Part shown: one piece after another, positions 53,479-64,000 of the stretch
Numbering within the stretch: the first letter of the stretch is position 1
How the letters are laid out: each line of letters begins with the position of its first letter
Made by a program: the position numbers and the translations under genes
Assembly (NCBI GenBank): GCA_018343915.1
Contig: JABRWF010000008.1
Span: 2,666,001 to 2,730,000, forward strand
Reading direction: 5' to 3'
From: Agroathelia rolfsii
Lineage: Eukaryota > Basidiomycota > Agaricomycetes > Amylocorticiales > Amylocorticiaceae
DNA length: 64,000 nt
The notes under the pieces: model-generated
Seen by the model: only the letters and a program-made list of their open reading frames with translations
What the model was told of the DNA's origin: nothing
Databases searched by the model: none

Positions 53479-55003
53479 TTAGAGAGCAGCACTCGATTTC
53501 TTTTTACCCTTTCCCTGACGTTCTAGCTCCCGTTTGAGCAGAGGCGCCACTACCTTTCTCGTCGCCCCGGTATTCTTTTGCTTGTAAATGCGGGCTTGCC
53601 ATTCTTTATGATCCTTCAGCTCCGACGCACCGTAGTCCTCGGGCGAGACGCGCTTGAGCTTCAAGAATGAAAGTCCCTCAGAAGACTCCAAGTCGGTGCT
53701 CTCTTTCCCGTCTGTCTCAGCTCCGCAGGCGTCCCAAAGACGTTCCGCAACTGCATTGAAAAGTTTCTTCTGCTGTTTCTCCTTGAGGCCTCCTTCTGCG
53801 CCCGCAGACGGGGTATTTACGACCCAAACGATCTCTCGACGATGCTTAGGTTTACCGCTATGTTTCCCAATCTTCTCCGGATCACTGAAAGTGGTGAGGA
53901 TACCGAGCACAACCAAGTTTCTCTCGTTCATAAACTCGAGCGCGTCCTCCCAAAACCTTTTTCTTGTTATCCAAGCGTAGAGACCGAGAGGTACAGTGGA
54001 CAAGCCTGCCGAGATGGCTGCAGTACCTTCAGGAGCAGATGGGAGAGGAAAATTATATACGTATTGCTTGTAGTCGCGTCTGAGGAGATCCTTGGTGTCA
54101 AGGTGATCAACCTGCCCCTTTTTGTAGGTGAGGGTAAAATGAAGAGATCTGAGGGCGGGGTGAGATTGTATATCTGTCGTCGTTTCAGGGGCGCAGAACG
54201 AGTCTGAAGACGTCAGTGTGGATTGGGGCAGGAGTAAAGAGACGGCATCATAGTCAACTTGGAGAGCCTTTCCACCTGGTTTAAGACCATCTGTGTCTAC
54301 CAAGATAGCAGACAGCAGTAAGGTAGCAATTTCGGGGGGCGGAATTGTGTCCTTCCCGAATAACGTTGTGGCAATAAGAGACGAGCAACTGCCCGCAGGT
54401 TGAATTACCCTAGGCGACGCATCTTCGTGTTGGCCCTCATCTTCGTGGTGATCTATGATTGCTGATACATTGGTCGAAACGTCCTCGGTCTTGCCGTTTG
54501 CGAACTGCTCTGAGAGACGATTGTGGTCTAGAAGTGCAAAATGGGCCCCAGGAAGATAAACAGATGTGGACGGTATATCGTCTAAAGTTAAAAGATTATT
54601 CGGATCCACGCCGCTCGTCTCGAAGGCATGCTCATTTTCTGCGCGGAGGTGAAAATCACTCCGAAGAGTACGGATGAGTGGTATGGAGTTAGGATTGGAC
54701 TGGCTTGCGTGCCATGCATAAGCGATTGAGCTCGCAAATGAGTCAAGATCTACGAAGGCAGGATATCTAATTATGTTTCTTAAATTGATTAAAGACATGA
54801 TCACAACACATACCGCCGGCCTCGTTGCCCATAGACACTGTCCATCCGTGTGCATCGTTTTTGGATAAATCCTTCAAAAACCTATCTTTCGAGGGCTTCA
54901 GGAAGTCTGTAAGAGTCGTCATGGATGAGGATCTACGTGATGATAAGAGAAACCCCTTCAAGTTTAAGCAAGCTGAGGTGGCAAATACCAGTGGCCGCAA
55001 CAT
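53479..55003 (-). CDS. PPX1: exopolyphosphatase (DHH/DHHA2 family)
   Basis: PPX1-type enzymes release phosphate from the ends of polyphosphate chains. Exon 1 ends at 54814 and exon 2 is 54749-53479; the GTATGT donor joins the acceptor TTCGTAG so that GNEAG|DLDSFASSIAYAW is restored, the first DHH motif. Further motifs are LLDHN and IIDHHED. DTDGLKPGG follows, and a DHHA2 domain extends to the Lys-rich C-terminus. The shorter start at 54922 (MTTLTDFLKPSK) gives 459 aa. An in-frame upstream ATG at 55003 adds 27 residues (MLRPLVFATSACLNLKGFLL...RRSSS) that look like a mitochondrial presequence. The neighbour FMN dehydrogenase is divergent, with about 300 bp between. Confidence 0.9.
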
Positions 55004-55303
55004 TGCATGCGATCGCGCGTCGTCAATCGTGTGATCATGGCCACTGTTATGTCACCGTTACTGTCACGATGGGCGATGACGTCGTCGAGCGCTTGCGATG
55101 ACTTTATGTCACTTAGCTTCGAATGGCTCCTCTCGCATGCCGTCGTCGATTGCTTCATCCTGGTGCCTAATAAGCGTTTATCAAAGGCAGGATGATTATT
55201 GGACCCATTCAATCCATCTGACGTATGAAATGTTGAAACCATGTATAAATACATCTAGTAACCGAGTCAAGCTCGTTCTTCCTTCCCATTGATATCTGCT
55301 ATT

Positions 55304-57107
55304 ATGGATCCTACGAATAAACCAAAGGGCGCTAGTCCCCACTACTCCCTGTATCAACGCGAGGTCTTTAGAGCTGGTGGTGAAAAAGGACAACGTAAGA
55401 AATTTATTTGTTTAGAATTCTCCAAGGGTTGCTTGCTCAAGTCTGTCGCAAAAAGTTCCCAGTTTCTCAGTACATCCAGACGAACTAGTAGAATCTACCA
55501 AAAAGAAACTAAATGACCGCGGCTACTTCTATGCCAACTCGAACGCAGGCCTCGGCTGGACAGATCGCGCCAACAGAGAGGCATTTTACAGATGGAGGAT
55601 TATTCCTCGCATGCTTGTTGACACCAATACTAGGGATATGACAAGTATGTGAAAATATCTTGGTGCTCCATATCTATTGGCATCTCTAATACTTAATCAA
55701 GCGGAGTTATTTGGTCATCGCCTCCCAGCGCCCATTCTTTTTGCACCTATAGGCATCAGCAAGCTTTATAGCCCCCAAGGCGAGCTAGTTCCTGCGAAGA
55801 TTGCAGGCGAACTTGGGCTTCCTGTGTGTCAAAACATTAATTCCTCCAGCAATTCTCATTCCTTAACAACACTTGCAGTATTGTCTCTCTACAGCGGCTT
55901 CTCAATCCATAGAAGACGTTGCTGCTGCGAACGAGCGCGGAGCAGCCGAGAAGAACGAAAGTAATTCTATACACAAGTATGATGGGCCCACCGGCAGCGA
56001 AAAACGCCCCAATGGACCGAGGTTCTTCCAACTATACATGGGACATGATGACGAAATTGTAAGCCCCCCATCCGCCCTCCCGAAGTGATTATGAATATCC
56101 ATATAACTGGACACAGACCATCAGTTTGCTGGAACGGGCTTGGAAAGCAGGCTTTGACGTCTGTATGCTTACCGTAGACACATGGCAACTTGGTTGGCGA
56201 CCGACAGATATCAATATTGCCAATTATGCGTACGTTTATTATCTGCGCATCACAATCTTGGTTTTGTAGCCTGAATCCCACTCCATAGTTTCTATTATCC
56301 GGCTGCAGTTGGCAATGAGCTCGGTGAGAGTGACCCTGTATTCATGCGCAAGTACGGCAAGGACCTGAAGCATGACTCCGGGAAATGGATCGATTCCAGC
56401 GTATGGCATGGTAAAGCGCATACCTGGGAGAAGATTCCATGGGTTATGGGGGAGGTGCACTAGTTTTAGCATATTTTGCAATGTCGAATGGCAAGCTAAT
56501 GGCGAATTGAATAGTGGAAACGCATTACAGGTGGCCGCCCTTTCCTCATCAAAGGTATTCAAAACGTCCCGGACGCTCTGAAAGCCCATTCCCTTGGATG
56601 TGACGGCATCGTAGTCACCAATCACGCTGGTAGACAGGTAGACGGCGCTGTCGGTAGTTTGGAAGTACTGCCCGAAATTGTCGATGCTGTTGGTGATAGT
56701 ATGCATCTTTCTTAACCCCCATTGTCACGTAGCAGAGGCTAGAGCACTGACATGACAAAACAGAGATGAAAATTATCTTTGACTCAGGAATTCGCACAGG
56801 CGCAGATGTGTTCAAGGCCATCGCGCTGGGTGCGCACGCCGTCAACGTTGGTCGTCTGTATATTTGGGGTATGGCGCATGAGGGCGAGGCGGGTTGTAGA
56901 CATGTCATGAAAAGCCTTCTGGCGGTGGGTATACTTTCATGCTCAGTGACAACGCATAAATTCGCTGATGAAAGTGCAATCTATATACAGGACCTCGATA
57001 TTCTCATGACAGTGGCTGGATATCCAAACCTCAAGGAAGTTGACCGGTCCGCGTTGAGATGGAACCCGTACGGAGTGTATCCCCGGGGTGAACATGCCAG
57101 GTTGTAA
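55304..57107 (+). CDS. FMN-dependent 2-hydroxyacid dehydrogenase/oxidase
   Basis: These TIM-barrel flavoenzymes oxidise L-2-hydroxyacids such as lactate. I reconstruct nine exons: 55304-55394, 55456-55644, 55702-55823, 55879-56058, 56117-56229, 56289-56454, 56515-56698, 56764-56924 and 56991-57107 (440 aa). Key parts are YFYANSNAGLGWTDRANREA, LFAPIGISKLYSPQGELV and TAASQSIEDVA. LTVDTWQLGWRPTDI follows, then the active-site VVTNHAGRQVDGAVGSL, then FMN-phosphate-binding FDSGIRTGADVFKAIALGA and VGRLY. It has no cytochrome b5 domain, so it is not flavocytochrome b2. The intron-1 acceptor (AAAAAG) is weak and chosen by homology. The physiological substrate is not determined. Confidence 0.88.
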
Positions 57108-58087
57108 TACCGATACTTCAAGAGCAAAGTTGTGTTTCTAGGACAAGAAAAGTATCGCAAGAAGTTGTAAAAGTGCTCTGAAACGGTTTCACATAGATTA
57201 TTGTACTCTAATTAAATGAAGCTATACGATACGTCCGTTTGAATCATTCAGTCACTCCCATTAACATGCAATGATACCAAGTTCACTAGTCTAAATTTGC
57301 TTTCAAAGGTCAGTATATGCGCTCCAAATGATTCAAGGAGCTCCAAATAACAAGACAATGCTTGATTTCAACCTTCTCATCTAGCCTACGTCTCCCCAGG
57401 GTCCCTCTCTCCTACACCCCCGCAACTCTGGCAATGATATCTTGACTCATTCTGAGATCATATATCGATCACACTCTGGTCCATTATATTGTGGTATGCG
57501 TACAACTCTGATAAGTATTCCCATGCGAAATAGTCGTAAGAAAACTGGATTTTGTATCCTCATGCCTCTCCTCACCAATACGCCAGATTAAAAGGGCTCC
57601 TGGAGACCTGGGTGTTTTACAAACACCAGATATGCTGTTGTTTATAACGATGCTTACTGCAGTGGCGTAAGACTTGTGTCTTCCATTCGGCCTGATATAC
57701 TGAATGTTTACCGATATTGGTAGGGGTAAGTTGTTTCATGCCAATCTTTGAAATATCACTGGAATTTTGGCAGTAAAATGCGAAAGGTAACTTGGTCTAT
57801 GTGGGGCCTTCAGTCACAGGTGTGTCAGCTGAGGTTTCATGTCATGGTAGACTTCATCCTTAATAGAATTGGTAAGAATGAGGATAAGAGATCATGCACT
57901 TAACAGCATGATTGTTCCAGAGGCGTCTATAGGTGGATGCCAAATTAAGCCACTATAGAAGTCGGTATATTTAAACGAAGAGAAAGGAGTTGTTAAGAGT
58001 GTATAAGGGCAGTAGTAAATTGTCTTAAAAAACCAGAGCATAACCAATCACAATCATCACTTATCACTCAACATACTAATCGAAATT
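57108..58087. other. intergenic, no gene seen
   Basis: No coding sequence is recognised. Confidence 0.6.
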
Positions 58088-58219
58088 ATGAAGGGATTTA
58101 CCTTTATTAAATTCCTCACAGCTCTGCTGCTTTTCTTATCCGTCATATCCGCACTTCCTGTAAGCCTCAAAAAAACTATGCTACAAACTGTATCCGATTC
58201 AAATTATATCCCAAGGTAA
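58088..58219 (+). CDS. very short secreted peptide, 43 aa
   Basis: It starts MKGFTFIKFLTALLLFLSVI and the signal peptide probably ends after ISA. The mature peptide would be about 20 residues (LPVSLKKTMLQTVSDSNYIP), unless CCT|GTAAGC at 58157 is a splice donor and the gene continues in exons I could not find. The leader is similar in style to the 53137 peptide (Met-Lys, Phe/Leu-rich, ending VSA/ISA). It may be a fragment of a larger gene. Confidence 0.35.
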   Translation: MKGFTFIKFLTALLLFLSVISALPVSLKKTMLQTVSDSNYIPR

Positions 58220-59303
58220 TGGCTGGAAACACTCGGTTATTGTGCTCGCATCTCTCAATCATTCCTTGCGCATTTTCTGCCTGCGTCTGACTTCCGTTGG
58301 ACATCTTGGCTATTAGAGGCAATAATCACATCGACCCCAAAAAGCAGAATGTTGTTGCAGCTCATCCACGGATTTCAGTCTCCTATCATTTCTTCGTGCC
58401 TATGACTCGGACCTTGTCTTGAATGTATGCCGCAAGTGTTAGACACTGCACGGACAAAACCACTGCAAAAACGAACTCACAAACCTCAGTATATGGATGA
58501 TACGAGTGTCTGCAGCCATTGCCTACTATCTCGTCATACCTTGGCGGATGTAGACTCGGGGCCGTTTCATCAGCCCCTTCACAGTATTCGGGATGGTGAA
58601 ATAGGAGCACCTCATCCTGTAAATGATATGATCATATCCTATGAAGTAGTGTAGTTGCATATTCAACCTGATCCAAGAATAATCAGCACAGCTGATGTGA
58701 CGGCATCGCAACATGCAACTTTGAAGATCCTGTGTGGCTGGGATCGAGCTCCCACACATAGCTCGGCAACATCTGGTTTGTACCAATTTGGTCATGAGAT
58801 ATTGTTATTTTTTTCGACTATGAAGCTTGAAGATGAGAGCTTGAAGAATGATTCGAGACTTTGAGTTTGGACCAGCGAGGCAATAGTGCGTTTCCAGTAT
58901 TATATATCTCACCGAATATGTCACACATCAATGCGTAATTGATTCTCTCGGAGGCTTGGAGGAATGGAATGGGGAGCGCCGCATTCTCTTAGATTCATGC
59001 TCGCGAGGTTGAAGCTCCACAGCCAAGGCAAGCAATGATCAGACATTGTGGTGGCTGTAAAGTGCCTTTGGCAAGTGGCTTAACGACTTGCTGAAATGAC
59101 CTAATGCTCATATGCCTTGTCTATCTTTCCACGTAGGCGGAAGCAAGTCACGGTCTCATCACTTCCAAGTCTGACACTGCAACAACTCGAAATAATCGTG
59201 GACCCAGCAGTAAAAGCCTCCAGCTCCGACCCACTTCATTTATTCTCTAACAAAACCTGAAGATTTGGAACCTATAACTCTGAGAAACTGTTTCTGAGCA
59301 TCA
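58220..59303. other. intergenic, no gene seen
   Basis: Frames near 58430 lack motifs and I see no intron-linked gene. Confidence 0.5.
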
Positions 59304-60252
59304 ATGTTTGCAGAGGAGCTTAAAACCTTCCGTCGGCTGGGCTTCCGGCATGTATGCATATTCACTCCCAGTCTGCGGTTACAGCGTCATTCTTCGGAAA
59401 ATCGTCCTGATTCTATCACTATAGGTACTACTACAAGTACTAAACTTTGTATCTGTACTTGCTTCCGGATTAATGATCTGGAAAGGCCTTGGCCTGCTCA
59501 CGAACACCGAGTCGCCCATTGTCGTTGTGCTGAGGTACGTGTTATCTTGTGCATAATTTCTCGGAAATAGTGCTAGGCTTATCAAGAGACGCTTTCCTTC
59601 AAAAATCAGTGGCTCTATGGAACCTGCATTCTATCGTGGCGACCTACTCTTCTTGACGAACCCCTCGTCGGAACGATACAACGTGGGTGACATTACGGTG
59701 TACCAACTTCCTCACGGTGGGATTCCTATAGTGCATCGCGTGCTGGAAACTCGTGATGTATCCGCTTCGTCGAAATGGGTCAGGAAGTTCACTGCACCGC
59801 CAACGTCCGAGTGAGTATCTCCTGTGACCTGTGTCAAGTACCGCAAGAATGAATCGTGGTTTCGTCTTACCTCTTGCAGCTTGGGCGATGATGAAGTCGC
59901 TGGTCAGCTTATGCTCACGAAGGGAGACAATAATGCGGTCGATGACTTGCTACTATATGAAGGACTGGAATGGATAGAACGCCGTCATATTGTTGGCAAA
60001 GTCCGGGGGTGTGTATTATTCTGCTTACCATAAAACCGTTCAAGCTTCTTTCTCTTAGAGCTCACAAAAAAAAAACAATTACTTTGAAGCAGATTTATGC
60101 CATACGTCGGTTATGTAACTATCGCCCTCGTCAGTATATTTTCATTGACGAATATCCGAGTTACTAACAAATCATTACAGAACGACTTCCCCCAGCTGAA
60201 ATATGCTATCATGGGCATACTGGGATTGCTAGCTTTGATACAACGTGAATGA
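59304..60252 (+). CDS. SEC11: signal peptidase complex catalytic subunit Sec11
   Basis: Sec11 is the serine protease that removes signal peptides in the ER membrane. Six exons, 59304-59351, 59425-59534, 59610-59810, 59880-60008, 60093-60129 and 60181-60252, encode 198 aa in consistent phase. The start is [21 protein letters not shown] membrane anchor follows ([19 protein letters not shown]), then [18 protein letters not shown] with the catalytic Ser in [14 protein letters not shown] carries the catalytic His and [11 protein letters not shown] the conserved Asp residues. The C-terminal helix is [19 protein letters not shown] degraded tandem copy lies downstream at 61521-62470. Confidence 0.95.
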
Positions 60253-61520
60253 TGATACCCCACAGATTTAAGCTGTTTTTTCTTGTCCAAATTACAGGAG
60301 ATTGATACTTCGTTGACCCACCCTTACTATGTTTCTACAATCTCTAATTGCGTTGAGTGTTTAGACATGGAATACAGCTGCCAGTTGTATAACGCCTTTG
60401 TAACTTGTTAGATCTTTTACCTGACTCGCGTGCATTTCCTGCTTAGCAGTGGAGTATGGGTTTATAGGGATAGCCTGCATCTCCTGAGCGTCCTGGATCT
60501 TGGTCTTCTCAGTCCATTACTTGATATCGAGGCTTATGCGCTCGCGGAGAGTCTGTTTTGTGAACTACTCACTAAACTGCACTGTGCTCAAGAAGGTTGG
60601 AACTCTTCCCCTTCCTCGTCTCTGCTCAGAAGCAGTTACTGCGTTAGGCTATCCAGACAATTATCAGACAACCTATCCATTTTAGATCAAACACAAATCC
60701 TCATGGCATTAGCATTACGTACCAATACTGACGGCATTAGTGCAGAGCCTTTGCACGCATTCTAGGCAATGTCTCAACATTCTGTGGATTGATCAGTCTT
60801 TTTTTTTGTCTGGCAGTATTCCTGGTGCTTATATATGACTGATCTCAAGTTTCTTAATGCTCTAATTGTTGGTTCCGAATTGCAATGGATCTCTGTTTCG
60901 TATCGCCAGAGAGCTTGAACACGATAACCAATAATTACGCAATTTTGCCAAGATTTCTGAGAACCTGCTTTACTATTTATTACCTACAATTAACTTGTCA
61001 ATTTCATTTTCCCTGTCTATGAGGCCAGGACGAAGGAAGTCACCAGAATTTCCGATTAAGATAACAGCTCTGTGAGAAAGAAACCAGAAGTAATATATTT
61101 GCAAAATGCAATCGGTGCATGTTAGTGATTATGCAGAATCTCTCAATGTTGCTGCATCGTGGACTTCGACGGTAGTTTTATTAAACTGACAGAGTTTACT
61201 AGTAATACTAACTTGAAGAACAGCCAGCGTAATGATTTAATGAATATCCTGGGATTTAATGTTAAACACCAAGACACCGCTTCCAAAAGATAGAAATACC
61301 GGAATGCGAGCAATGACACATGAACCAAGACGTACTAGTATAATGAACCGAGAACATGGCAGTCTCAGAAAGCCGAGATGACAGTATGATATTATGTTGC
61401 GTTCATATCACCAGGTCATTTATCCGAGGCTCCGACCTTACAACGAACTGAAAGATCCCCCAGCTTAGCTATTTCTCTGCAAACCTGACGGCTCAGAACT
61501 CATTACCTCGAACTATCCGA
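60253..61520. other. spacer between the SEC11 gene and its pseudogene
   Basis: No gene is seen. One plus-strand frame at 60430-60765 has no recognisable motif. Confidence 0.5.
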
Positions 61521-61540
61521 TAAGTAATTTTTGAGCATCA

Positions 61541-62470
61541 ACGTTTGGAGAGGTGATCAAGACCTTCCGTCGGCTGGGCTTTCGACATGTACGCACCCTA
61601 AAATTCCTGTGTTTAAAGAGCACTCTCCTCATGATTCCGTTTATGATAAACATACTACAAGTGTTAAACTTTGTCTCTGTACTGGCCTCCAGACTGATGA
61701 TCTGGAAAGGCCTCGGCCTGCTCACCAACACCGAACCGCTTATCGTCGTCGTGCTGAGGTACGTGTCATCTTGTGCCTCAATACTGGCCTTGCCAAAACG
61801 ATGTTTTTTGTCGAAAATAAGTGGCTCTATGGAACCAGCATTCTATCGTGGAGATATTATCTTCCTAACAAATGCCGCTGCGGACCGGTACAACGTCGGT
61901 GACATCACAATGTACCAACTTCCCCAAGGAGGGATTCCCATCGTGCACCGTGTCCTAGAAACACGTGACATATCCGCTTCGTCGAAATGGGTCAAGAAGT
62001 TTACTGCACCACCAACTTCCGGGTAAGTCTATTTCATGATCTATTCATATAGTCATGTGAGTAGTAATTGTGTATTTCATCGTCTCTCCTCTTGTAGCTT
62101 GAACGATGACAAGGTCGCTGGTTAGTTCATGCTCACAAAGGGTGACAACAGCCCCATAGACGATCGGGAAGAAATATACAATGGACTAGAATGGATAGAA
62201 TGTCGTCATGTTGTTGGCAAAGTTCGGGGGTGGGTGTCTTGCCTAAGCAACCATATCTTTCCATTAACGCAAAAAAGAAAAAACTCGATCACTCTAAACA
62301 GCTTCATGCCATACGTAGGCTATGTGGCTATTGCCCTTGTGAGTACGCCTCGTCCGCTCAAACCCATTAACTATGCTCATGAATTCCCTGAACCAATTAA
62401 AGAACGACTTTCCATAGCTAAAGTACGCTATTATGGGTATACTGGGACTGCTGGCTTTGATCCAGCGTGA
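61541..62470 (+). pseudogene. SEC11 tandem pseudogene
   Basis: It is collinear with the intact SEC11, with the same exon order. The start codon aligned to ATG is ACG (61541-61543, in ATCAACGTTTGG). The frame carries a TAG at 62123-62125 and another at 62415-62417, both where the parent has [15 protein letters not shown] and IPIVHRVLE are intact, so the catalytic Ser and His remain. The order of loss is unclear. A downstream GTG or alternative start might still give a truncated product, but the first stop removes everything after VAG. Confidence 0.88.
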
Positions 62471-63024
62471 ATGATGAATGATTATACCCTGTCTTTTTAT
62501 TGCACAATCTTGTGTGTTTCTACAGTAACTTTTTTAATAAAATAAAAATACATATATTTCTGTTAATGCGAGGGATAGGCCACGACGCTGTTTAACCGAC
62601 CATTTAAGTTATTTCTCCATAGAAGCTTCATACAATTTGCCTGGTACGATCCAAGTTCCTTAAATGAAGCAACATCAAATGCTTGAACATCCTGCACTCG
62701 ACAGAAGCATTCACGTTCTTTCCCTTCCAGTACTTGGCTGAGAAAAGTTATATTACTAGCATTCAAGTTATTCTCTTGCTCTTTCCTTTTTTCTTGCTAT
62801 GTACATAATAAGGCTACATCCGAGGGGAAACCCGAAAAAGACATCCTGAAAACCCCGCGCAAAACAGCAGCTATAAAAAGATGAAATAAAAAAAGAGGAT
62901 GGGAAGACGAAGATGAAGACGACTCGAGAAAAAAAATGGAACGGATATATGATATAGAAATAGAAATGAAGAAAAGAACCAATGAAAAAAGTCCGCTCGA
63001 GATCCAAAGTAAGACTCGGAGATA

Positions 63025-63055
<31 letters not shown>

Positions 63056-63595
63056 TAATCAAGAGAAAGTGGATGGTAGAGACATTAGATGGACGGGGCA
63101 GAGATAGAGAGAATTGAGGGAAACGAGAAGAACAGGCAGATAGGTAGATTGGTGGGGAGGGGGGGGAGGGAGATACGAATGAGGGGAACGACAATGATGA
63201 AGTAGAGATATTGATAAATTTTTGTGTTGCAAGGAGCCATGCGAATTATGCAAAAATAGAAAAGAGGATAGGAAGACATGAGATGCAGTAATTACGAATC
63301 GTTTTTTTTTTGTGGATGAAATGCAGTGGGTAATGGTGTGTAGGCGCATGGAAAGATTCGAAAGAGATGATTGCGGGAGGAAGAGGGTATAATCTCCAGG
63401 GAAGTCAAATGCAAACGACGGCGCGCGAGATGCAATGAATAACGAAATGATAATAGAGGCAGGAGTCATGGTTGTTGTTCAATGCTGATGCTGGAGATGG
63501 ATTTCGAAGAGGATAGAAAAGGATGACATAGGCATACTAAGACCAAGTCATTTTCTTTTTTTGAGTCCGCAGCTTTGTTTTTATCTGTCCACCGC
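62471..63595. other. low-complexity intergenic region and 3' UTR
   Basis: It holds purine-rich and simple-sequence stretches, including a GATGAC microsatellite (about 63026-63058) and a G-run near 63155. The frames in this region are side effects of the repeats. Confidence 0.55.
63026..63058. repeat. GATGAC microsatellite
   Basis: There are about five tandem copies of the hexamer, in the presumed 3' UTR of the minus-strand gene at the window edge. Confidence 0.8.
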
Positions 63596-64000
63596 TCACG
63601 ATGACGAATAATATTGCTGTTGATGAGGATGTTGATGATTACCCCAATATTCCCTCGCTCTCGCAGCAGCGGCAGCAGTAGGATCGACCGATCCCGGAGC
63701 AGGCGCACCCCATCCACCATGCGCACGGACAGGCGCAGAACTCGAAGGTTCATGCTGAGCATAGGCGGGTGGTGGTGGCGGCGGCGCAGCAGCAGCGGAA
63801 TGCATACCCATCACACTTGCCTTACCATTTCCGACCCCAGGTTCACCATAGGTGCCTATACCCAGCCCGACCAAGCCTCCTTGCGTTGGAGGAGGACCGT
63901 AGCCGGCCGTTTCGAAACCAGATGGTCCCGGCTCTTGAGAGGGAGGAACGGAGAAGTACCCCCCGCCACCATTCGCAGTGTCTGGTCCAGAGGTGGCACT
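63596..64000 (-). CDS. C-terminus of a Gly/Pro/Ala-rich protein, cut by window edge
   Basis: On the minus strand the frame is open from base 64000 to the TGA/TAA-type stop at 63596-63598 (134 codons). It is low complexity: SATSGPDTANGGGGYFSVPP at the edge, a PPPPPPAYAQHEPSSS stretch, poly-Ala runs, and a QHPHQQQYYSSS end. This is the disordered tail type seen in fungal transcription regulators, but I cannot name the family because the structured part is outside the window. Confidence 0.65.
   Translation of the reverse strand, partial: SATSGPDTANGGGGYFSVPPSQEPGPSGFETAGYGPPPTQGGLVGLGIGTYGEPGVGNGKASVMGMHSAAAAPPPPPPAYAQHEPSSSAPVRAHGGWGAPAPGSVDPTAAAAARAREYWGNHQHPHQQQYYSSS

Noticed and set aside
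60430..60765. Plus-strand ORF of 111 aa between the SEC11 copies
   Set aside because: It shows no recognisable domain, no partner exons and no similarity to the flanking duplication that I can see.
62768..63469. Phe/Ser-rich minus-strand ORFs resembling membrane proteins
   Set aside because: They come from purine-rich simple sequence and microsatellite read on the opposite strand, with no start context or introns.
1..64000. tRNA, rRNA or CRISPR loci
   Set aside because: I saw no cloverleaf with the A and B box consensus, no rRNA-like stretch and no regularly spaced repeats.

Overview
This is nuclear DNA of a filamentous basidiomycete. The host genes carry many phase-consistent introns of about 50-80 nt with GTRNGT donors, CTRAY branch points and YAG acceptors. 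The gene set (eS30, Sec11, Mtg2, a DHH exopolyphosphatase, a glomulin/Ybp2-like protein, F-box, bHLH and Zn2Cys6 regulators, GT1 glycosyltransferases) is fungal. An Agaricomycete, possibly a Rhizoctonia-type Cantharellales genome, is my best guess; the genus is inference.

Positions 1-28700 are a retrotransposon stack, and nearly every boundary can be fixed by a 5-bp target-site duplication (TSD). From the left: (i) a Ty1/copia element on the minus strand with one uninterrupted Gag-Pol reading frame running off the window edge (3909 to 1), its LTR at 3914-4234; (ii) a 175-bp solo LTR (TSD GCTGC) split by chromovirus A (4740-13654, TSD CGGTT). Chromovirus A itself holds a copia solo LTR (TSD CCCAC), a 205-bp solo LTR (TSD CATCG) and a reversed gypsy solo LTR (TSD GTTAC); (iii) chromovirus B (14019-27421, TSD TACCA), split by chromovirus C (16318-23480, TSD CTCTA), which contains a second 205-bp solo LTR (TSD CTTTG); (iv) a 986-bp solo LTR (TSD TTGTG). 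A, B and C are full length but carry scattered nonsense codons.

Positions 28700-35600 hold a minus-strand tandem array of UDP-glycosyltransferase genes: one relic and two copies whose seven exons each sum to 1650 nt. The second copy has GC instead of GT at two donors. From 37000 to the right edge is gene-rich euchromatin: glomulin/Ybp2-like gene and a relic of its 3' end, bHLH factor, small secreted protein, Mtg2 GTPase, F-box protein, eS30, a 110-aa unknown, Zn2Cys6 factor, two short secreted peptides, exopolyphosphatase, FMN-dependent 2-hydroxyacid dehydrogenase, a Sec11 gene and its tandem pseudogene, and the C-terminus of a Pro/Gly/Ala-rich protein.

The most unusual signal is in the gypsy LTRs. 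Four diverged LTR families here all carry, just after the TATA box, a 59-60 nt segment with every mark of a spliceosomal intron, bounded on both sides by the same CTTCAG hexamer. The donor site lies in an inverted repeat that is kept by matching changes between families. Chromoviruses A and C also share a canonical -1 frameshift heptamer followed by a short conserved hairpin at the gag-pol junction.
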